A DNA stretch of 64,000 nt from positions 558,001 to 622,000 of the forward strand of contig NZ_WAJT01000002.1 in NCBI RefSeq assembly GCF_009650605.1, read 5' to 3'. Each line of letters begins with the position of its first letter. Position 1 is the stretch's first letter. The translations under genes were made by a program, and so were the position numbers. The DNA is from Labrenzia sp. CE80. GTDB taxonomy: Bacteria; Pseudomonadota; Alphaproteobacteria; Rhizobiales; Stappiaceae. The notes beneath the pieces are model-generated. The model saw only the letters and a list, made by a program, of their open reading frames with translations. It was not told where the DNA came from and ran no database searches. Shown piece after piece: positions 18,271-26,912 of this stretch.

Positions 18271-18681
18271 ATGAAACTTCTCGCAACCGCCGCTGCCGCC
18301 GCCGCTGTCTGTGCCATTGCAGGCCTTGCCACTGTTGCTCCGATGAACGAGGCGGAAGCCGCCTTTGATCGCTGTAAGGACGTTAAGATCTCAGTCAAGA
18401 ACAGCACCGGTGCCCCGATCCAGGTCTACGATCTCGACTACCGCGATTTGGGGTCCAATCGTTGGCGCTCGGAAAACATCTCCAACCGGGTGATAAGCGA
18501 CGGTGGTAGCTACAAGTGGAAGCGCACCCTTGAAGGCGTCAACAATGCGAAGACTTTCATTCGGGTCCAGTTTCGCAAGCTGAAGTCCAACGGCAAGTGG
18601 GATCGCCTGAACACCTGGTACGCCAATTCCAAGACGGTTACCTGTAAAAAGGGCAAGACAATCAAGGTTAACTTCCGCTGA
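18271..18681 (+). CDS. Small secreted protein of unknown function
   Basis: 136 residues. ATG 18271 is chosen for its AAGGA eight to nine bases upstream and because it starts a perfect signal peptide (MKLLATAAAAAAVCAIAGLA, cleaved near NEAEA-A at about residue 30). The mature part is about 106 residues, basic and beta-rich, with Cys only near the start (FDRCKDVKISV) and end (TVTCKKGKT), which could form a disulfide joining the termini. No known domain recognised. An operator-like palindrome lies 97 bases upstream. The VWA-domain gene follows on the same strand. Confidence 0.85.
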   Translation: MKLLATAAAAAAVCAIAGLATVAPMNEAEAAFDRCKDVKISVKNSTGAPIQVYDLDYRDLGSNRWRSENISNRVISDGGSYKWKRTLEGVNNAKTFIRVQFRKLKSNGKWDRLNTWYANSKTVTCKKGKTIKVNFR

Positions 18682-18696
18682 TCCATGCAGCCTGCC

Positions 18697-18727
18697 GAGC
18701 TACCGCCTGAAGCCAGGGCGGTGGCTC
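18697..18727 (+). terminator. Hairpin after the small secreted-protein gene
   Basis: An 11-bp stem (GAGCTACCGCC / GGCGGTGGCTC, one T-G pair) with a 9-base loop, 16 bases after the stop. It is followed by CCCTCAT, not a T-run, so it is more likely an attenuator or mRNA-stabilising structure than a full terminator. It would let the small protein be made in excess over the VWA protein. Confidence 0.45.
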
Positions 18728-18810
18728 CCTCATCGAATCCCTGAAACCTAATTTCGTCGTCAGCACAGGGCGCACCAGCGCTCGTGTGTTGCGTCGGGAA
18801 AGGATCCCCT

Positions 18811-20544
18811 ATGATCGGCAATCAAATACCGAAAGCCATACTGATAAGCTCAGCCTCCATCCTCACACTTGCCTTTGTGGCTATCGCCACCCAGTCGGTC
18901 GACTGGCCGATCAAGGCGGAAAATCCGCCCCTGCAGCCTATTGCCGCGCAGCTCGCTCAGGATGAAAATGTGACTGCGAAAAGCGAGCCCAGTGCTCCAA
19001 TCGCGAGCGGTGGTGGTTTCCCTACGCTGTTTTCAATGCAAGGAATCGGACAGGCTCAGAGGGGGGCAGCAGTACATAAACGCATGATCCGTCCCATGGG
19101 GCTGCCGCCACAGCAACTCCAGACCTATCGGGGTGATCAATTTGCCTCGGTAGACGCGAACCCGCTGAAACATGTTATCAATGACCCCCTCTCGACGTTC
19201 TCCGTTGATGTCGATACGGCATCCTACTCCTATGTCCGCCGATCCCTGACCAATGGCCGGTTACCGAATACGGATGCCGTCCGGGTTGAGGAAATGCTCA
19301 ACTACTTCGAATACGACTACCAGGTCCCTGAGGCAGGGGGGGCACCCTTCTCCACCAATGTGTCAGTCGTGCAAACGCCTTGGAACAAACATACGAAACT
19401 GATGCAAGTAGGCATCCAGGGACACAAAATTCCCCTGGTTGAGCTGCCTCCGCAAAACCTTGTGTTTCTGATCGATACGTCTGGGTCGATGAAGCACGAG
19501 ACAAAGTTGCCCCTATTGCAACAATCCTTCAGGCTCCTTCTCACCTCACTGCGCGACGAGGATGAGGTTGCAATTGTCACCTATGCCGGAGAGGCGGGTG
19601 TTCTGCTCGAACCCACCAGAGTGACAGACAGGGACAAGATACTCGACAAGATCAACGCGCTGACGTCCGGTGGGTCGACCGCAGGTCATGACGGCTTGAA
19701 GGGGGCTTATGCGCTTGCAGAAAAAATGACGGGTGAAGGTGAGCAAACTCGGGTCATTCTGGCGACTGATGGTGACTTTAATGTTGGGATTTCCGATCCT
19801 GACAGCCTGAAACGCTTCGTCTCGGACAAAAGGGAACAGGGCACCGGGCTCTCTGTCTTGGGCTTCGGGCACGGCAATTACAACGACGAACTCATGCAGA
19901 CGCTTGCGCAAAACGGTCAGGGTGTTGCCGCCTATATCGATACGGTTTCCGAGGCTCGGAAAGTGCTCGTCGATCAGGTTGTCAGCTCAATCTCTATGAT
20001 CGCGCAGGACGTGAAGATCCAAGTCGAGTTTAATCCGCAGACTGTCGCGGAATACCGGCTGATCGGCTATGAAACACGTGCCTTGAAGACGGAGGACTTC
20101 AAGAACGACAAGGTGGACGCCGGTGACATCGGTGCCGGCCACAATGTGACGGCACTCTACGAAATCACGCCTGTCGGTTCTCCTGCAATCAAGTTTCCTG
20201 ACGAACGCTATAACTCTGCAGAAGAGACATCTACAAGTTTCGACGAGGCCTATTCCGGAGAGCTGGCATTCGTGAAACTTCGCTACAAGGCGCCCGGTGA
20301 AGAGGAAAGCAAGTTGATCGAAACGCCGGTAAGGGAGACAGATCAGAAGATCCTCGTCTCCGAAACCCTCTTTGCGGCCTCCGTCGCCAGCTTTGGTCAG
20401 TTGCTTAAAGGCACACACTACCTGGGTAACTGGAGTTTCGAAGACAGCGAAAAACTCGCCAGGGAAAACAAGGGCGCCGACCGCTTCGGATACCGCTCCG
20501 AGTTTCTGACAATATTGCGGCTCGCACAGGCCGCGAAACAGTAG
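18811..20544 (+). CDS. VWA-domain protein of the YfbK type
   Basis: 577 residues from ATG 18811 (AGGA six bases upstream; nine extra residues from 18784 are unlikely). An N-terminal membrane helix (ISSASILTLAFVAIATQ) leads to a proline-rich linker, then the YfbK N-terminal region (DVDTASYSYVRRSL; VRVEEMLNYFEYDY). The von Willebrand A domain has an intact metal site: DTSGS near 227-231, Thr in SGGSTAG and Asp in LATDGDFN. A C-terminal DUF3520-like part (DIGAGHNVTALYEI; LAFVKLRYKAPG) ends the protein. Such proteins are anchored in the envelope with the VWA domain in the periplasm; function is poorly known. It lies inside the putative regulon. Confidence 0.92.
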   Translation: MIGNQIPKAILISSASILTLAFVAIATQSVDWPIKAENPPLQPIAAQLAQDENVTAKSEPSAPIASGGGFPTLFSMQGIGQAQRGAAVHKRMIRPMGLPPQQLQTYRGDQFASVDANPLKHVINDPLSTFSVDVDTASYSYVRRSLTNGRLPNTDAVRVEEMLNYFEYDYQVPEAGGAPFSTNVSVVQTPWNKHTKLMQVGIQGHKIPLVELPPQNLVFLIDTSGSMKHETKLPLLQQSFRLLLTSLRDEDEVAIVTYAGEAGVLLEPTRVTDRDKILDKINALTSGGSTAGHDGLKGAYALAEKMTGEGEQTRVILATDGDFNVGISDPDSLKRFVSDKREQGTGLSVLGFGHGNYNDELMQTLAQNGQGVAAYIDTVSEARKVLVDQVVSSISMIAQDVKIQVEFNPQTVAEYRLIGYETRALKTEDFKNDKVDAGDIGAGHNVTALYEITPVGSPAIKFPDERYNSAEETSTSFDEAYSGELAFVKLRYKAPGEEESKLIETPVRETDQKILVSETLFAASVASFGQLLKGTHYLGNWSFEDSEKLARENKGADRFGYRSEFLTILRLAQAAKQ

Positions 20545-20561
20545 CCTCATCCATGAAATGC

Positions 20562-20595
20562 AAAAAAACCGGCGGGGGAGCCCACCCGCCGGTTT
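20562..20595. terminator. Bidirectional intrinsic terminator between convergent genes
   Basis: An 11-bp stem (AAACCGGCGGG / CCCGCCGGTTT) with an 8-base loop. Seven A on the left give a seven-T run when read on the minus strand, so it is a canonical terminator for the minus-strand gene ending at 20636. It also lies 20 bases after the VWA gene on the plus strand. Confidence 0.85.
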
Positions 20596-20635
20596 CGTCG
20601 TGTCTGTTCCTGCAGCTCAATCAGGATTATGGAAT

Positions 20636-21142
20636 TTAGGATGTCCCGAGCATCAATCGCGTTTCAGGCTCATCGCCGACCTGCAATGTGTACGCTCCAT
20701 GGTCCAGATCCCGAAAGACCCGTTCGTAGGTTTGTGTCTGCAAACAATCCCGGGTCTGTTTCCTTGAGGAAATTTTATACCAGAAGGCCCCAGTCACGAC
20801 GATGCGCCGATTTTCGCGGTCCAGCGAGACCTTTACCAGGTCCCCGGGGTCTGCTGCGCTGGATTGCAGGCACCCCGACGAGATGATCAACGTCAGTGTT
20901 TGTTTTTCAGGACACCACCTGGACGACACCTTCGGCTTTCGTTTGATCCAACGGCCTTTCTTCTGCTCGTTCTGGTCGAGGATGCCGGGGGTCAACGAGG
21001 AGCCCGGGTCCAGTGTTAGAAAGGTATATCCATCGAATTTTACGAATGCGTCTCTGAGCCCAAGAGCAGTGGCGGCGCCGGAGCTCATGACGAGAGCGGC
21101 CAACGACAGTGCGGCTGTGGTAGATTTTGCGGAGATTCTCAT
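20636..21142 (-). CDS. Secreted protein of unknown function (SGCL family, copy 1)
   Basis: 168 residues from ATG 21142, which has AAGG eight bases upstream; a frame to 21211 adds 23 unlikely residues. A signal peptide (LSLAALVMSSGAATALG) is cleaved near residue 27. The mature protein has paired features SSGCL (about residue 89), TRDC (about 130) and a final DHGAYTLQVGDEPETRLMLG. The same spaced pattern occurs in the product at 26275-26757, so the two are probably distant paralogues. No known domain recognised. The operator-like palindrome lies 60 bases upstream, and a strong terminator follows. Confidence 0.8.
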   Translation of the reverse strand: MRISAKSTTAALSLAALVMSSGAATALGLRDAFVKFDGYTFLTLDPGSSLTPGILDQNEQKKGRWIKRKPKVSSRWCPEKQTLTLIISSGCLQSSAADPGDLVKVSLDRENRRIVVTGAFWYKISSRKQTRDCLQTQTYERVFRDLDHGAYTLQVGDEPETRLMLGTS

Positions 21143-21201
21143 GGTTTTGCCCTTTCCTCTGGTTCGATGAGGAAAGATATCGATCCCGCGGACATCCTGG
21201 C

Positions 21202-21219
21202 ATGGGGGCAAGACCCTAT
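21202..21219. promoter_or_regulatory. Palindromic operator, site B
   Basis: On the plus strand ATGGGGG-CAAG-ACCCTAT; it faces the minus-strand gene starting at 21142. The hexamer TATCTT begins 22 bases downstream (21179-21174, minus strand). The N4 spacer and the flanking AT match the other four sites; the half-sites differ from the consensus by one base each. Confidence 0.65.
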
Positions 21220-21242
21220 TCGGACCGTACCTTTAGGTAGGA

Positions 21243-22037
21243 TTAGTGATCTCGCACCCAGTCGAGCGTGACCAGGGTACCGTCGGAGTCATTAAGGTCC
21301 AAACGGCTGGAGAGCGTAGGGATCAGGTCGCCTGAACTGTCAGCCTTCCAGAAATAGAGCATCTGTCTGGTGGGCTCAAACCGAGCACAAGCCATCTCAC
21401 CGACTTCTGCGACGTAACGGGGCAGGCCGTCACGGCGAATGTCAAAGCCCTTTGCGCCTTGCGCTTGTGCCGGATTGGTCAGACATATGGTGACGAGGCG
21501 CAGATCGATATCTTCCTCGAGAGGGGCCGGTTGCACTTCCGGGCTTGAAGCCGGAGGCAGACTGCGGCTCCCGACCCTGGCGCGCTGCTCCTGCATGACT
21601 TCCTTCGTCTGCGGTGCCGCCGAAGAGGGGGGGGCGGTATCAGAGGAAACTGTAGGCAACGCGGACGGTGGCGACAGAAGAAGCCCCGCACCCGGTCTCG
21701 GACTGTCAGAACGTGAAATTCCCCGGCTTTTAGAGCCCAGGCTTTTGTATACCCGCGTTGCCGTGGCCATCGGCTTTGCTTTTCGCGTCGCAGACGACCG
21801 GGCTCGCGCAGTGATCTCTGGTGTTGGAACACCACCTTTTTGAAACCGGATCAGATCGTTGCTACCGCTTTCCAAATAGGTAGGCGCTGGGCCGTCAACA
21901 GCCAGAGCTGCACCTGACAACGCCCCGACGGTCAAGGCTGTCGCCACCGCCAGACAAAAACCGCCAAAGACTGGCCCTTGCATTTGGAAATTGAGCATTT
22001 GGTCTTTCACAATCTTCTGCCGATGGAAAACATCCAT
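21243..22037 (-). CDS. Secreted, proline/serine-rich protein of unknown function
   Basis: 264 residues if started at ATG 22037; ATG 21998 is an alternative that begins directly at the signal peptide (MLNFQMQGPVFGGFCLAVAT, cleaved near SGAALA). The middle (about 70-165) is a low-complexity Pro/Ser/Arg linker. The C-terminal 95 residues look folded, with two Cys (TICLTNP; GEMACARFEP) and a DTRQ-like strand pattern (TRQMLYFWKADSSG). It follows the SH3-domain gene by 30 bases, so the two are co-transcribed from the palindrome at 22808. No family recognised. Confidence 0.75.
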   Translation of the reverse strand: MDVFHRQKIVKDQMLNFQMQGPVFGGFCLAVATALTVGALSGAALAVDGPAPTYLESGSNDLIRFQKGGVPTPEITARARSSATRKAKPMATATRVYKSLGSKSRGISRSDSPRPGAGLLLSPPSALPTVSSDTAPPSSAAPQTKEVMQEQRARVGSRSLPPASSPEVQPAPLEEDIDLRLVTICLTNPAQAQGAKGFDIRRDGLPRYVAEVGEMACARFEPTRQMLYFWKADSSGDLIPTLSSRLDLNDSDGTLVTLDWVRDH

Positions 22038-22067
22038 TTCCTCTTTTGGGCGGCACTCTCGACGTGC

Positions 22068-22751
22068 CTAGTTTGCAGCATAAAGATAGCCGGTGTGTGC
22101 CCAGCCAGAAACATCGCCGGAGCGAACTTTGCACCATTTGCCTTCACAAGCATTTGACACGGCCACATGACAGTTGCCGCTTGCCAGAGCGCCAACAGTC
22201 GCAAATCTCGAGCCCGGCCCGTCACGCACATTCAGCACGTCGTCGGCAGCGACATTTACGCAATGGAGCGTACCTGATGAATTGGCGCCGGGCATGATGA
22301 ACATGGCAGGGGGACCGGGATTTGTTTCGGTCTTGCAATAGCCGTCGACGTTTTGGCCACGGGCGCAGATAGGCTTGAGATGCATGTTCAGCAGTTCCCA
22401 CTGACCCTTGCTCGTGCGGATAACCCCTCCACGGAAGTGGTGGCCTGACACGGAATCATCAAGGAACCCTGTCTGGATGATATCGACCTGAAAGCCGTAG
22501 TCAGCCTTTCGGAGTTTCATCTCAAAACCAGGATTGCCTTCCTCGCTTTCGGGGTGGCCGCGCAGAAATGGCATCAACACGTCGATGATGTCGTCGCCAA
22601 CGGCAAGTCCGGGAGCAACCTTCAGCTCTCGGAAGCCGTCAAGGGACGTCTCGCTGGTTTGGGCCTGCGCTTCGTAAGTGGTGACGGCTGCCAGAAAGAT
22701 AGCAGTGACGCATATTGCGAGTTTGCCGATGAAACTAAGGCTTTTGAGCAT
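22068..22751 (-). CDS. Secreted protein with C-terminal bacterial SH3 domain
   Basis: 227 residues. Signal peptide about 1-30 (KLAICVTAIFLAAVTTYEAQAQ). The central part (about 35-145) is unrecognised, with Cys in KPICARGQ and DGYCKTE. The last 60 residues are an SH3_3 domain: VLNVRDGPGSRFATVGALASG, then GKWCKVRSGDVSGWAHTGYL. Bacterial SH3 domains often bind peptidoglycan or protein partners in the periplasm. First gene of a two-gene unit; operator site C lies 57 bases upstream. Confidence 0.88.
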   Translation of the reverse strand: MLKSLSFIGKLAICVTAIFLAAVTTYEAQAQTSETSLDGFRELKVAPGLAVGDDIIDVLMPFLRGHPESEEGNPGFEMKLRKADYGFQVDIIQTGFLDDSVSGHHFRGGVIRTSKGQWELLNMHLKPICARGQNVDGYCKTETNPGPPAMFIMPGANSSGTLHCVNVAADDVLNVRDGPGSRFATVGALASGNCHVAVSNACEGKWCKVRSGDVSGWAHTGYLYAAN

Positions 22752-22807
22752 GACGTTCCCTTTCCATGTCTAAGGCGTCCAATTTACGCCTGCCTGAGTT
22801 CAACGGC

Positions 22808-22825
22808 ATGGGGTAGACTCCCCAT
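22808..22825. promoter_or_regulatory. Palindromic operator, site C
   Basis: On the plus strand ATGGGGT-AGAC-TCCCCAT, in front of the SH3-domain gene that starts at 22751 on the minus strand. A hexamer TAAATT begins 21 bases downstream (22786-22781, minus strand). The response regulator gene ends 38 bases beyond it on the other side. Confidence 0.7.
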
Positions 22826-22862
22826 TTGCTAACATTCTCGCGCCTTGGCTCGAAGCCAAAGG

Positions 22863-23516
22863 CTATAATTCCTTGGAAGGGTCGATCAGGCCTTCCTTTA
22901 ATGCGCGAGCCATGAGTTGCGGCACAGAGCGCACATTCAGCTTTTGCATTAAGCTGGTGCGGTGTTTGTCGACCGTCTTGATACTTATCCCTAGCCCTTC
23001 GGCCATTTCCTTGTTGGAGCGGCCGGCAAGGATCATGTTGAGCGTCTGTCGTTCCCGATCGGTCAGCACAGGCAGCTTCGGTGTTTCTTCCAGGATGCTC
23101 AGGAAGTACTCTGAGATATGCCTCTGACCGCGAAGGATGCCCGGAAGTTTTTGATAGAACTCGGTATTGTCCGAGGCCTTAGAGAAAAGCCCATCCACCC
23201 CGGCCTCGACCAGATCGGAGACCAGCCCAACGGCAGAAACACCGGTCAACACGACCACCTTCGTCTCCCGGGACCATCGGCGGGCTTCGACAAGAACTTC
23301 GACGCCGCCGGCCATCGGCATGGACACATCAAGCAGGAGAAGGTGTGGCCGATGTTTCCGGATTTCCGCAATCGCCGTCAGCCCGTCTCCCGCTTCGGAC
23401 AGAACCCTTATGCCGTCCGGTTCGATCAAGCCGGGCTTTTCCAAAGCATCTTTCAGCCCTGCCCGTACAATTGCGTGATCGTCTGCAATAATTGCATTGT
23501 ATTTTTGCTCGTTCAC
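22863..23516 (-). CDS. Response regulator, NarL/FixJ (LuxR-type HTH) family
   Basis: 217 residues. Receiver domain about 6-125 with the acidic pocket ADDH (residues 11-14), phospho-acceptor Asp63 in LLLLDVSMP, Thr in VVVLTGVS and Lys in LFSKASD. The LuxR helix-turn-helix spans about 145-205 (LTDRERQTLNMILAGRSNKE; GISIKTVDKHRTSLMQKL). It is divergent from the sensor kinase with 53 bases between the starts. Being in the centre of five palindrome-controlled genes, it is the best candidate to bind those palindromes. Confidence 0.94.
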   Translation of the reverse strand: MNEQKYNAIIADDHAIVRAGLKDALEKPGLIEPDGIRVLSEAGDGLTAIAEIRKHRPHLLLLDVSMPMAGGVEVLVEARRWSRETKVVVLTGVSAVGLVSDLVEAGVDGLFSKASDNTEFYQKLPGILRGQRHISEYFLSILEETPKLPVLTDRERQTLNMILAGRSNKEMAEGLGISIKTVDKHRTSLMQKLNVRSVPQLMARALKEGLIDPSKEL

Positions 23517-23569
23517 GGCTCACTATCCATCCGGTGACATCCACGCGAAACTGACATGCCTTAGAGGAA

Positions 23570-25594
23570 ATGACCAGAATCCTGAAACTGTTGGCATGGA
23601 TGTTTTTCGTTTTTCAGTTCGCTGGAACGGTATGGGCGGGCAGTGTGGAACTGCAGCCCGGCAGAGGAATTGCGGACCTCAAGCACAGCCTGACCTATCT
23701 CACGGACCCATCCGCGTCCCTAGGGCAAATCCTCAAACGCTTCCGCGCTGGCGAATTCCAGGCAGAGCTGAAGGCCTCTGCTCTTGAGACGAACTACGCT
23801 CCGGAAGCCTGGGCCGCGGTGCGTATTTTGAATGCTACCCTGGATGACGGCCGCGCTCCCGATCCTTTTGTTCTTGTCATCGACCTGCCGCTTGTAAGCG
23901 AGGCCGATGCCTATGTGGTGCGGGACAGCAGCTTTACCGAAAGCCTGTTGAATTATTCGATCTTCGAGCCCTTCATACCGGAAGATCATTCAGTTACCCG
24001 GCTAAGGACTCCTGTTTTCGAGATCGCGCCGCAGGAAGAGATCACTCTCCTGGTGAACTTCAAGTTTGGTCCCTTTCAGTCCTTCGACATGGCTTTGGAA
24101 ACACCCGTTGAGCTGGAAGCCTCAGCCTTTTCATCCGGAATTTCCCACACGGCTTTTTACGCCTTCGCCATTTCCTGCCTTGTGTTCTTTTTCGGCTTTC
24201 ACGTTGCGATGAAAAACTGGATCGGCATCCTGTATGCGATCCAGTTCAGCATCGGTCTCGGCTTCATTGGCTATATCGATGGACTGTGGTTTCGCTTTTT
24301 CTTCCCCGACACCCCGGACTTGCAATCGCCGGTCGGCTTCTTCTTTCTTTTTGCCTTATCCGGTACGGGCTTCCTCATTTCCGGGCGTTCGACGACCATA
24401 GAGGGGAAGGAAACCTGGCTTTCAATCGCGCTGACATTGCTTGCCCTTGTCTCCGTGGCAGGCTTTGCCGTCTCGCTGCTGTCGCCCGGCACCTACGCCG
24501 CATTATTCGGCTATGTCCTGCTGGCGCTGATGTTCGCGTCCATCTTTTTGGCTGGTGGCCGCTGGCGGCGCGATCAGGGCGATATCCATCTGACAAGCAT
24601 GATCATTTCTGGCCTTGGCGTTCTGATGGTCGTTGTTTTGATAGCCGTGATGGTGATCGGCAGTCAGGCAGAAATCATTCCTGTGTCCACCGCAGTCAAA
24701 GGCGTCTTCACTGTTTTGCTGATCACCACAATGACCAGCCTGACAGGCCATATCATCAATTTGCGCAAGAAACATGCATCGGCCGTTGAGGCAGAATTGG
24801 CAGCGCTCGATGCAGAAGCCAAGAGAAGCCGGGAGCTGCTGGAGACAGAGCGCAACTACACAAGAGCTCGGGAACTGGCGAGCCTGCGCCAAAGGCAACT
24901 GGCGACGGCCTCTCATGATCTGAAGCAACCCATCACCTCGCTCAGAATGAATGTCGATGGCCTGTCTGAGCACCTCGATCCGCAGGTCAAACAACGCCTG
25001 ACTGAAGCCTTCGACTACATGGAAGCCCTGTCCAACGATTATCTGAAGGAGACAACTCCAAATTCGACCTCCAGTGACGATGTGGGATCGAATGACCGGA
25101 AATCTTCGCCGCTGACGAGTGAGCCCAAGAGCAGAACGGCTTCAACCGAAGATGAGCAGGAGCCCTATGAGATCTCGCTCGTGATCGACACCGTACAGCA
25201 GATGTTTAATGAAGAAGCCATCTCCAAGGGCTTGCGCTTGCGACGAGTGTCTTCCTCGCAAAAAATTGCGATTCCGCCTCTGATCCTCATGCGCATTGTC
25301 AGTAACCTTGTGTCCAATGCAGTGAAATACACCCAAACCGGTGCGGTGCTCTTGGGTGTAAGACGCGCTGGAGACGAGATTGAGCTGAATGTCCTGGACA
25401 CAGGTCCGGGCATGGCTGACAGCGAAATCGCGGCCTTCTCGCAAGCCTATAACAAAGGCGAGAACTCAGACGGCCATGGACTTGGGCTTTCAGTCTGCTT
25501 TGAGCTTTCCAAAGGCAACGGCATGGATCTGGAATGCAGATCAGAACAAGGCCGCGGGACGCAGTTTGTCCTGAAAATCCCGCTCGCGGCTTGA
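23570..25594 (+). CDS. Sensor histidine kinase with 7TM-DISM sensor
   Basis: 674 residues. Signal peptide about 1-23. A periplasmic 7TMR-DISMED2-like beta domain (about 35-180: VRILNATLDDGRAPDPFVLVI; SFTESLLNYSIFEPFIPED) is followed by seven membrane helices (about 190-395) and a charged coiled coil (398-440). The dimerisation/phosphotransfer helix has His449 in TASHDLKQPITSLRMN. The ATPase domain has N box NLVSNAVKYT, G1 DTGPGM and G2 GHGLGLS. A low-complexity insert (about 495-525) separates the two. DISM sensors are thought to bind sugars or other small envelope ligands. Divergent from the response regulator gene. Confidence 0.94.
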   Translation: MTRILKLLAWMFFVFQFAGTVWAGSVELQPGRGIADLKHSLTYLTDPSASLGQILKRFRAGEFQAELKASALETNYAPEAWAAVRILNATLDDGRAPDPFVLVIDLPLVSEADAYVVRDSSFTESLLNYSIFEPFIPEDHSVTRLRTPVFEIAPQEEITLLVNFKFGPFQSFDMALETPVELEASAFSSGISHTAFYAFAISCLVFFFGFHVAMKNWIGILYAIQFSIGLGFIGYIDGLWFRFFFPDTPDLQSPVGFFFLFALSGTGFLISGRSTTIEGKETWLSIALTLLALVSVAGFAVSLLSPGTYAALFGYVLLALMFASIFLAGGRWRRDQGDIHLTSMIISGLGVLMVVVLIAVMVIGSQAEIIPVSTAVKGVFTVLLITTMTSLTGHIINLRKKHASAVEAELAALDAEAKRSRELLETERNYTRARELASLRQRQLATASHDLKQPITSLRMNVDGLSEHLDPQVKQRLTEAFDYMEALSNDYLKETTPNSTSSDDVGSNDRKSSPLTSEPKSRTASTEDEQEPYEISLVIDTVQQMFNEEAISKGLRLRRVSSSQKIAIPPLILMRIVSNLVSNAVKYTQTGAVLLGVRRAGDEIELNVLDTGPGMADSEIAAFSQAYNKGENSDGHGLGLSVCFELSKGNGMDLECRSEQGRGTQFVLKIPLAA

Positions 25595-25697
25595 ATTCGA
25601 CAGGCTAGACCTTAAAAATCTCGCTCCCTGGCCACACTTGGCTTTTTGAAATTCCCTCAGCCTGAGATAAATTCCGACAAGTGAGGGAGTGGAGCTC

Positions 25698-26030
25698 ATG
25701 AGACGTCAAATCATCTTGGTCGCATCGCTGGCACTTGGTCTGAGTGGTTGGACTCCGCAGTCGTCGTTCGCGACCGCCAACTTGAAGCCGAAGAAGTCCG
25801 AAATCGCCGCTTTCCTGAAGGCGGACGTGAACAAGGATCGGGTTCTGACGCGTAAGGAGTTTAGGACGTTTGTGCGCGCGATGGCCGATTCCGGGCAATC
25901 AACCGCCCGGAAGATCAGGTTCTTCGGAGCTTACGGTTTTGCCTTTAATATCATCGACAAGAACAGGGACGGCATTGTAACTCCACTTGAAATGCGGAAC
26001 GCAGATGATGATTTCAGGACAGGCAAGTAG
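25698..26030 (+). CDS. Small secreted EF-hand protein
   Basis: 110 residues from ATG 25698 (GGAG three bases and GAGGGAG further upstream; a GTG at 25689 is possible). Signal peptide about 1-27 (ILVASLALGLSGWTPQSSFA). Two calcium-binding EF-hand loops are visible: DVNKDRVLTRKEF and DKNRDGIVTPLEM, the second close to consensus. Likely a periplasmic calcium-binding protein. It follows the kinase gene by 103 bases on the same strand. No palindrome of the regulon type precedes it. Confidence 0.85.
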   Translation: MRRQIILVASLALGLSGWTPQSSFATANLKPKKSEIAAFLKADVNKDRVLTRKEFRTFVRAMADSGQSTARKIRFFGAYGFAFNIIDKNRDGIVTPLEMRNADDDFRTGK

Positions 26031-26274
26031 CAACACCGCTGCCCAATATCTCCCCTCATCCCTGCCAGCTATGGTCAATCGACCTTGGCATTCAGTAGCA
26101 AAGGCACAGCAGTCGGCCTTCCGTTTTTCCTTAGCTGATCAATGTATCCTTCATCACGCCCTGCGAGATTGGAGTTCCTTGTGCAACTCGCATGGATCCC
26201 ATTGCCTTGAGGGCTCGACTTGATGCATCGACAACCTTGTGTCTCATCCAAGTCTTTCTCGGCACTTTGACTGT

Positions 26275-26757
26275 TTAGAGCGTGTACGGGCGACCTAGCT
26301 CCACCTCTTCCAGGATCAAGCGCGTTTCTAGTGGCTTGTCAGTCAGCTTGAGTTTCCAAAGTAATTTGCCACTCCAGCGCACTTCATAGTTGCCACCTGT
26401 CAGATGCGGAATTTCGATTGTTTTCTCTCTTGACCCCATACAATCTGCCGAGCCAATCGCTCTGGGGTTTTCCGGCGGTCGTTGGAGAAAACTCCCGTTG
26501 ATCTCGAGACGGCCTGTGTCACGGTCCAGATCAGCCGACAGGTTCTCTGTGACCAAGCGTGCGGTGTGCGCCGTTAGGCAACCGGAATCAAACCGAAGGA
26601 AAACCGTAGATTCTTCAGGCTGCCAGTCAAAATAGATGCTGGTCGGTATTGGCTTGTAGCCGGACAAATCCAGATCTTCGCTGGCCATAGCACCCGAAGC
26701 AAACCCTGGTCCCAGTGAGGCGAGCAATGCGCTGGCAGCAAAAATGAGTTTCTTCAT
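26275..26757 (-). CDS. Secreted protein of unknown function (SGCL family, copy 2)
   Basis: 160 residues from ATG 26757 (AAGGA seven bases upstream; a frame to 26817 runs through the regulatory region). Signal peptide about 1-25 (MKKLIFAASALLASLGPGFA). The mature part shares with the product at 20636-21142 the order DSGCL, a charged strand with LDRDTGRLEINGSF, SADC, and a final GGNYEVRW ... ETRLILEE. Cys of SGCL and of the DC motif may pair. Unknown function; operator site D lies 59 bases upstream. Confidence 0.8.
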   Translation of the reverse strand: MKKLIFAASALLASLGPGFASGAMASEDLDLSGYKPIPTSIYFDWQPEESTVFLRFDSGCLTAHTARLVTENLSADLDRDTGRLEINGSFLQRPPENPRAIGSADCMGSREKTIEIPHLTGGNYEVRWSGKLLWKLKLTDKPLETRLILEEVELGRPYTL

Positions 26758-26815
26758 CGGTCTATCCTTTCTTGTTTCCGTGCTGAAAAGGTACCGGAGC
26801 CTCTCCTCCCGCCAC

Positions 26816-26833
26816 ATGGGGTCGATCCCCCAT
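26816..26833. promoter_or_regulatory. Palindromic operator, site D
   Basis: On the plus strand ATGGGGT-CGAT-CCCCCAT. The 20 bases from 26816 are identical to those at site E. A hexamer TACCTT begins 22 bases downstream on the minus strand (26793-26788), followed by the gene at 26757. Confidence 0.75.
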
Positions 26834-26860
26834 ATGAATAACGCACACTCTCCAACAAAA

Positions 26861-26893
26861 GAAAGTCGGCCGGATTTTCACCCGGCCGGCTTT
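26861..26893 (-). terminator. Intrinsic terminator of the basic secreted-protein gene
   Basis: On the minus strand a 9-bp stem (GCCGGCCGG / CCGGCCGAC with one G-T pair) and an 8-base loop, followed by TTTCTTTTG. It lies 20 bases after the stop of the gene at 26913-27386 and just before operator D of the next gene. Confidence 0.8.
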
Positions 26894-26912
26894 GGGCGAT
26901 GACGCTTGTTTC

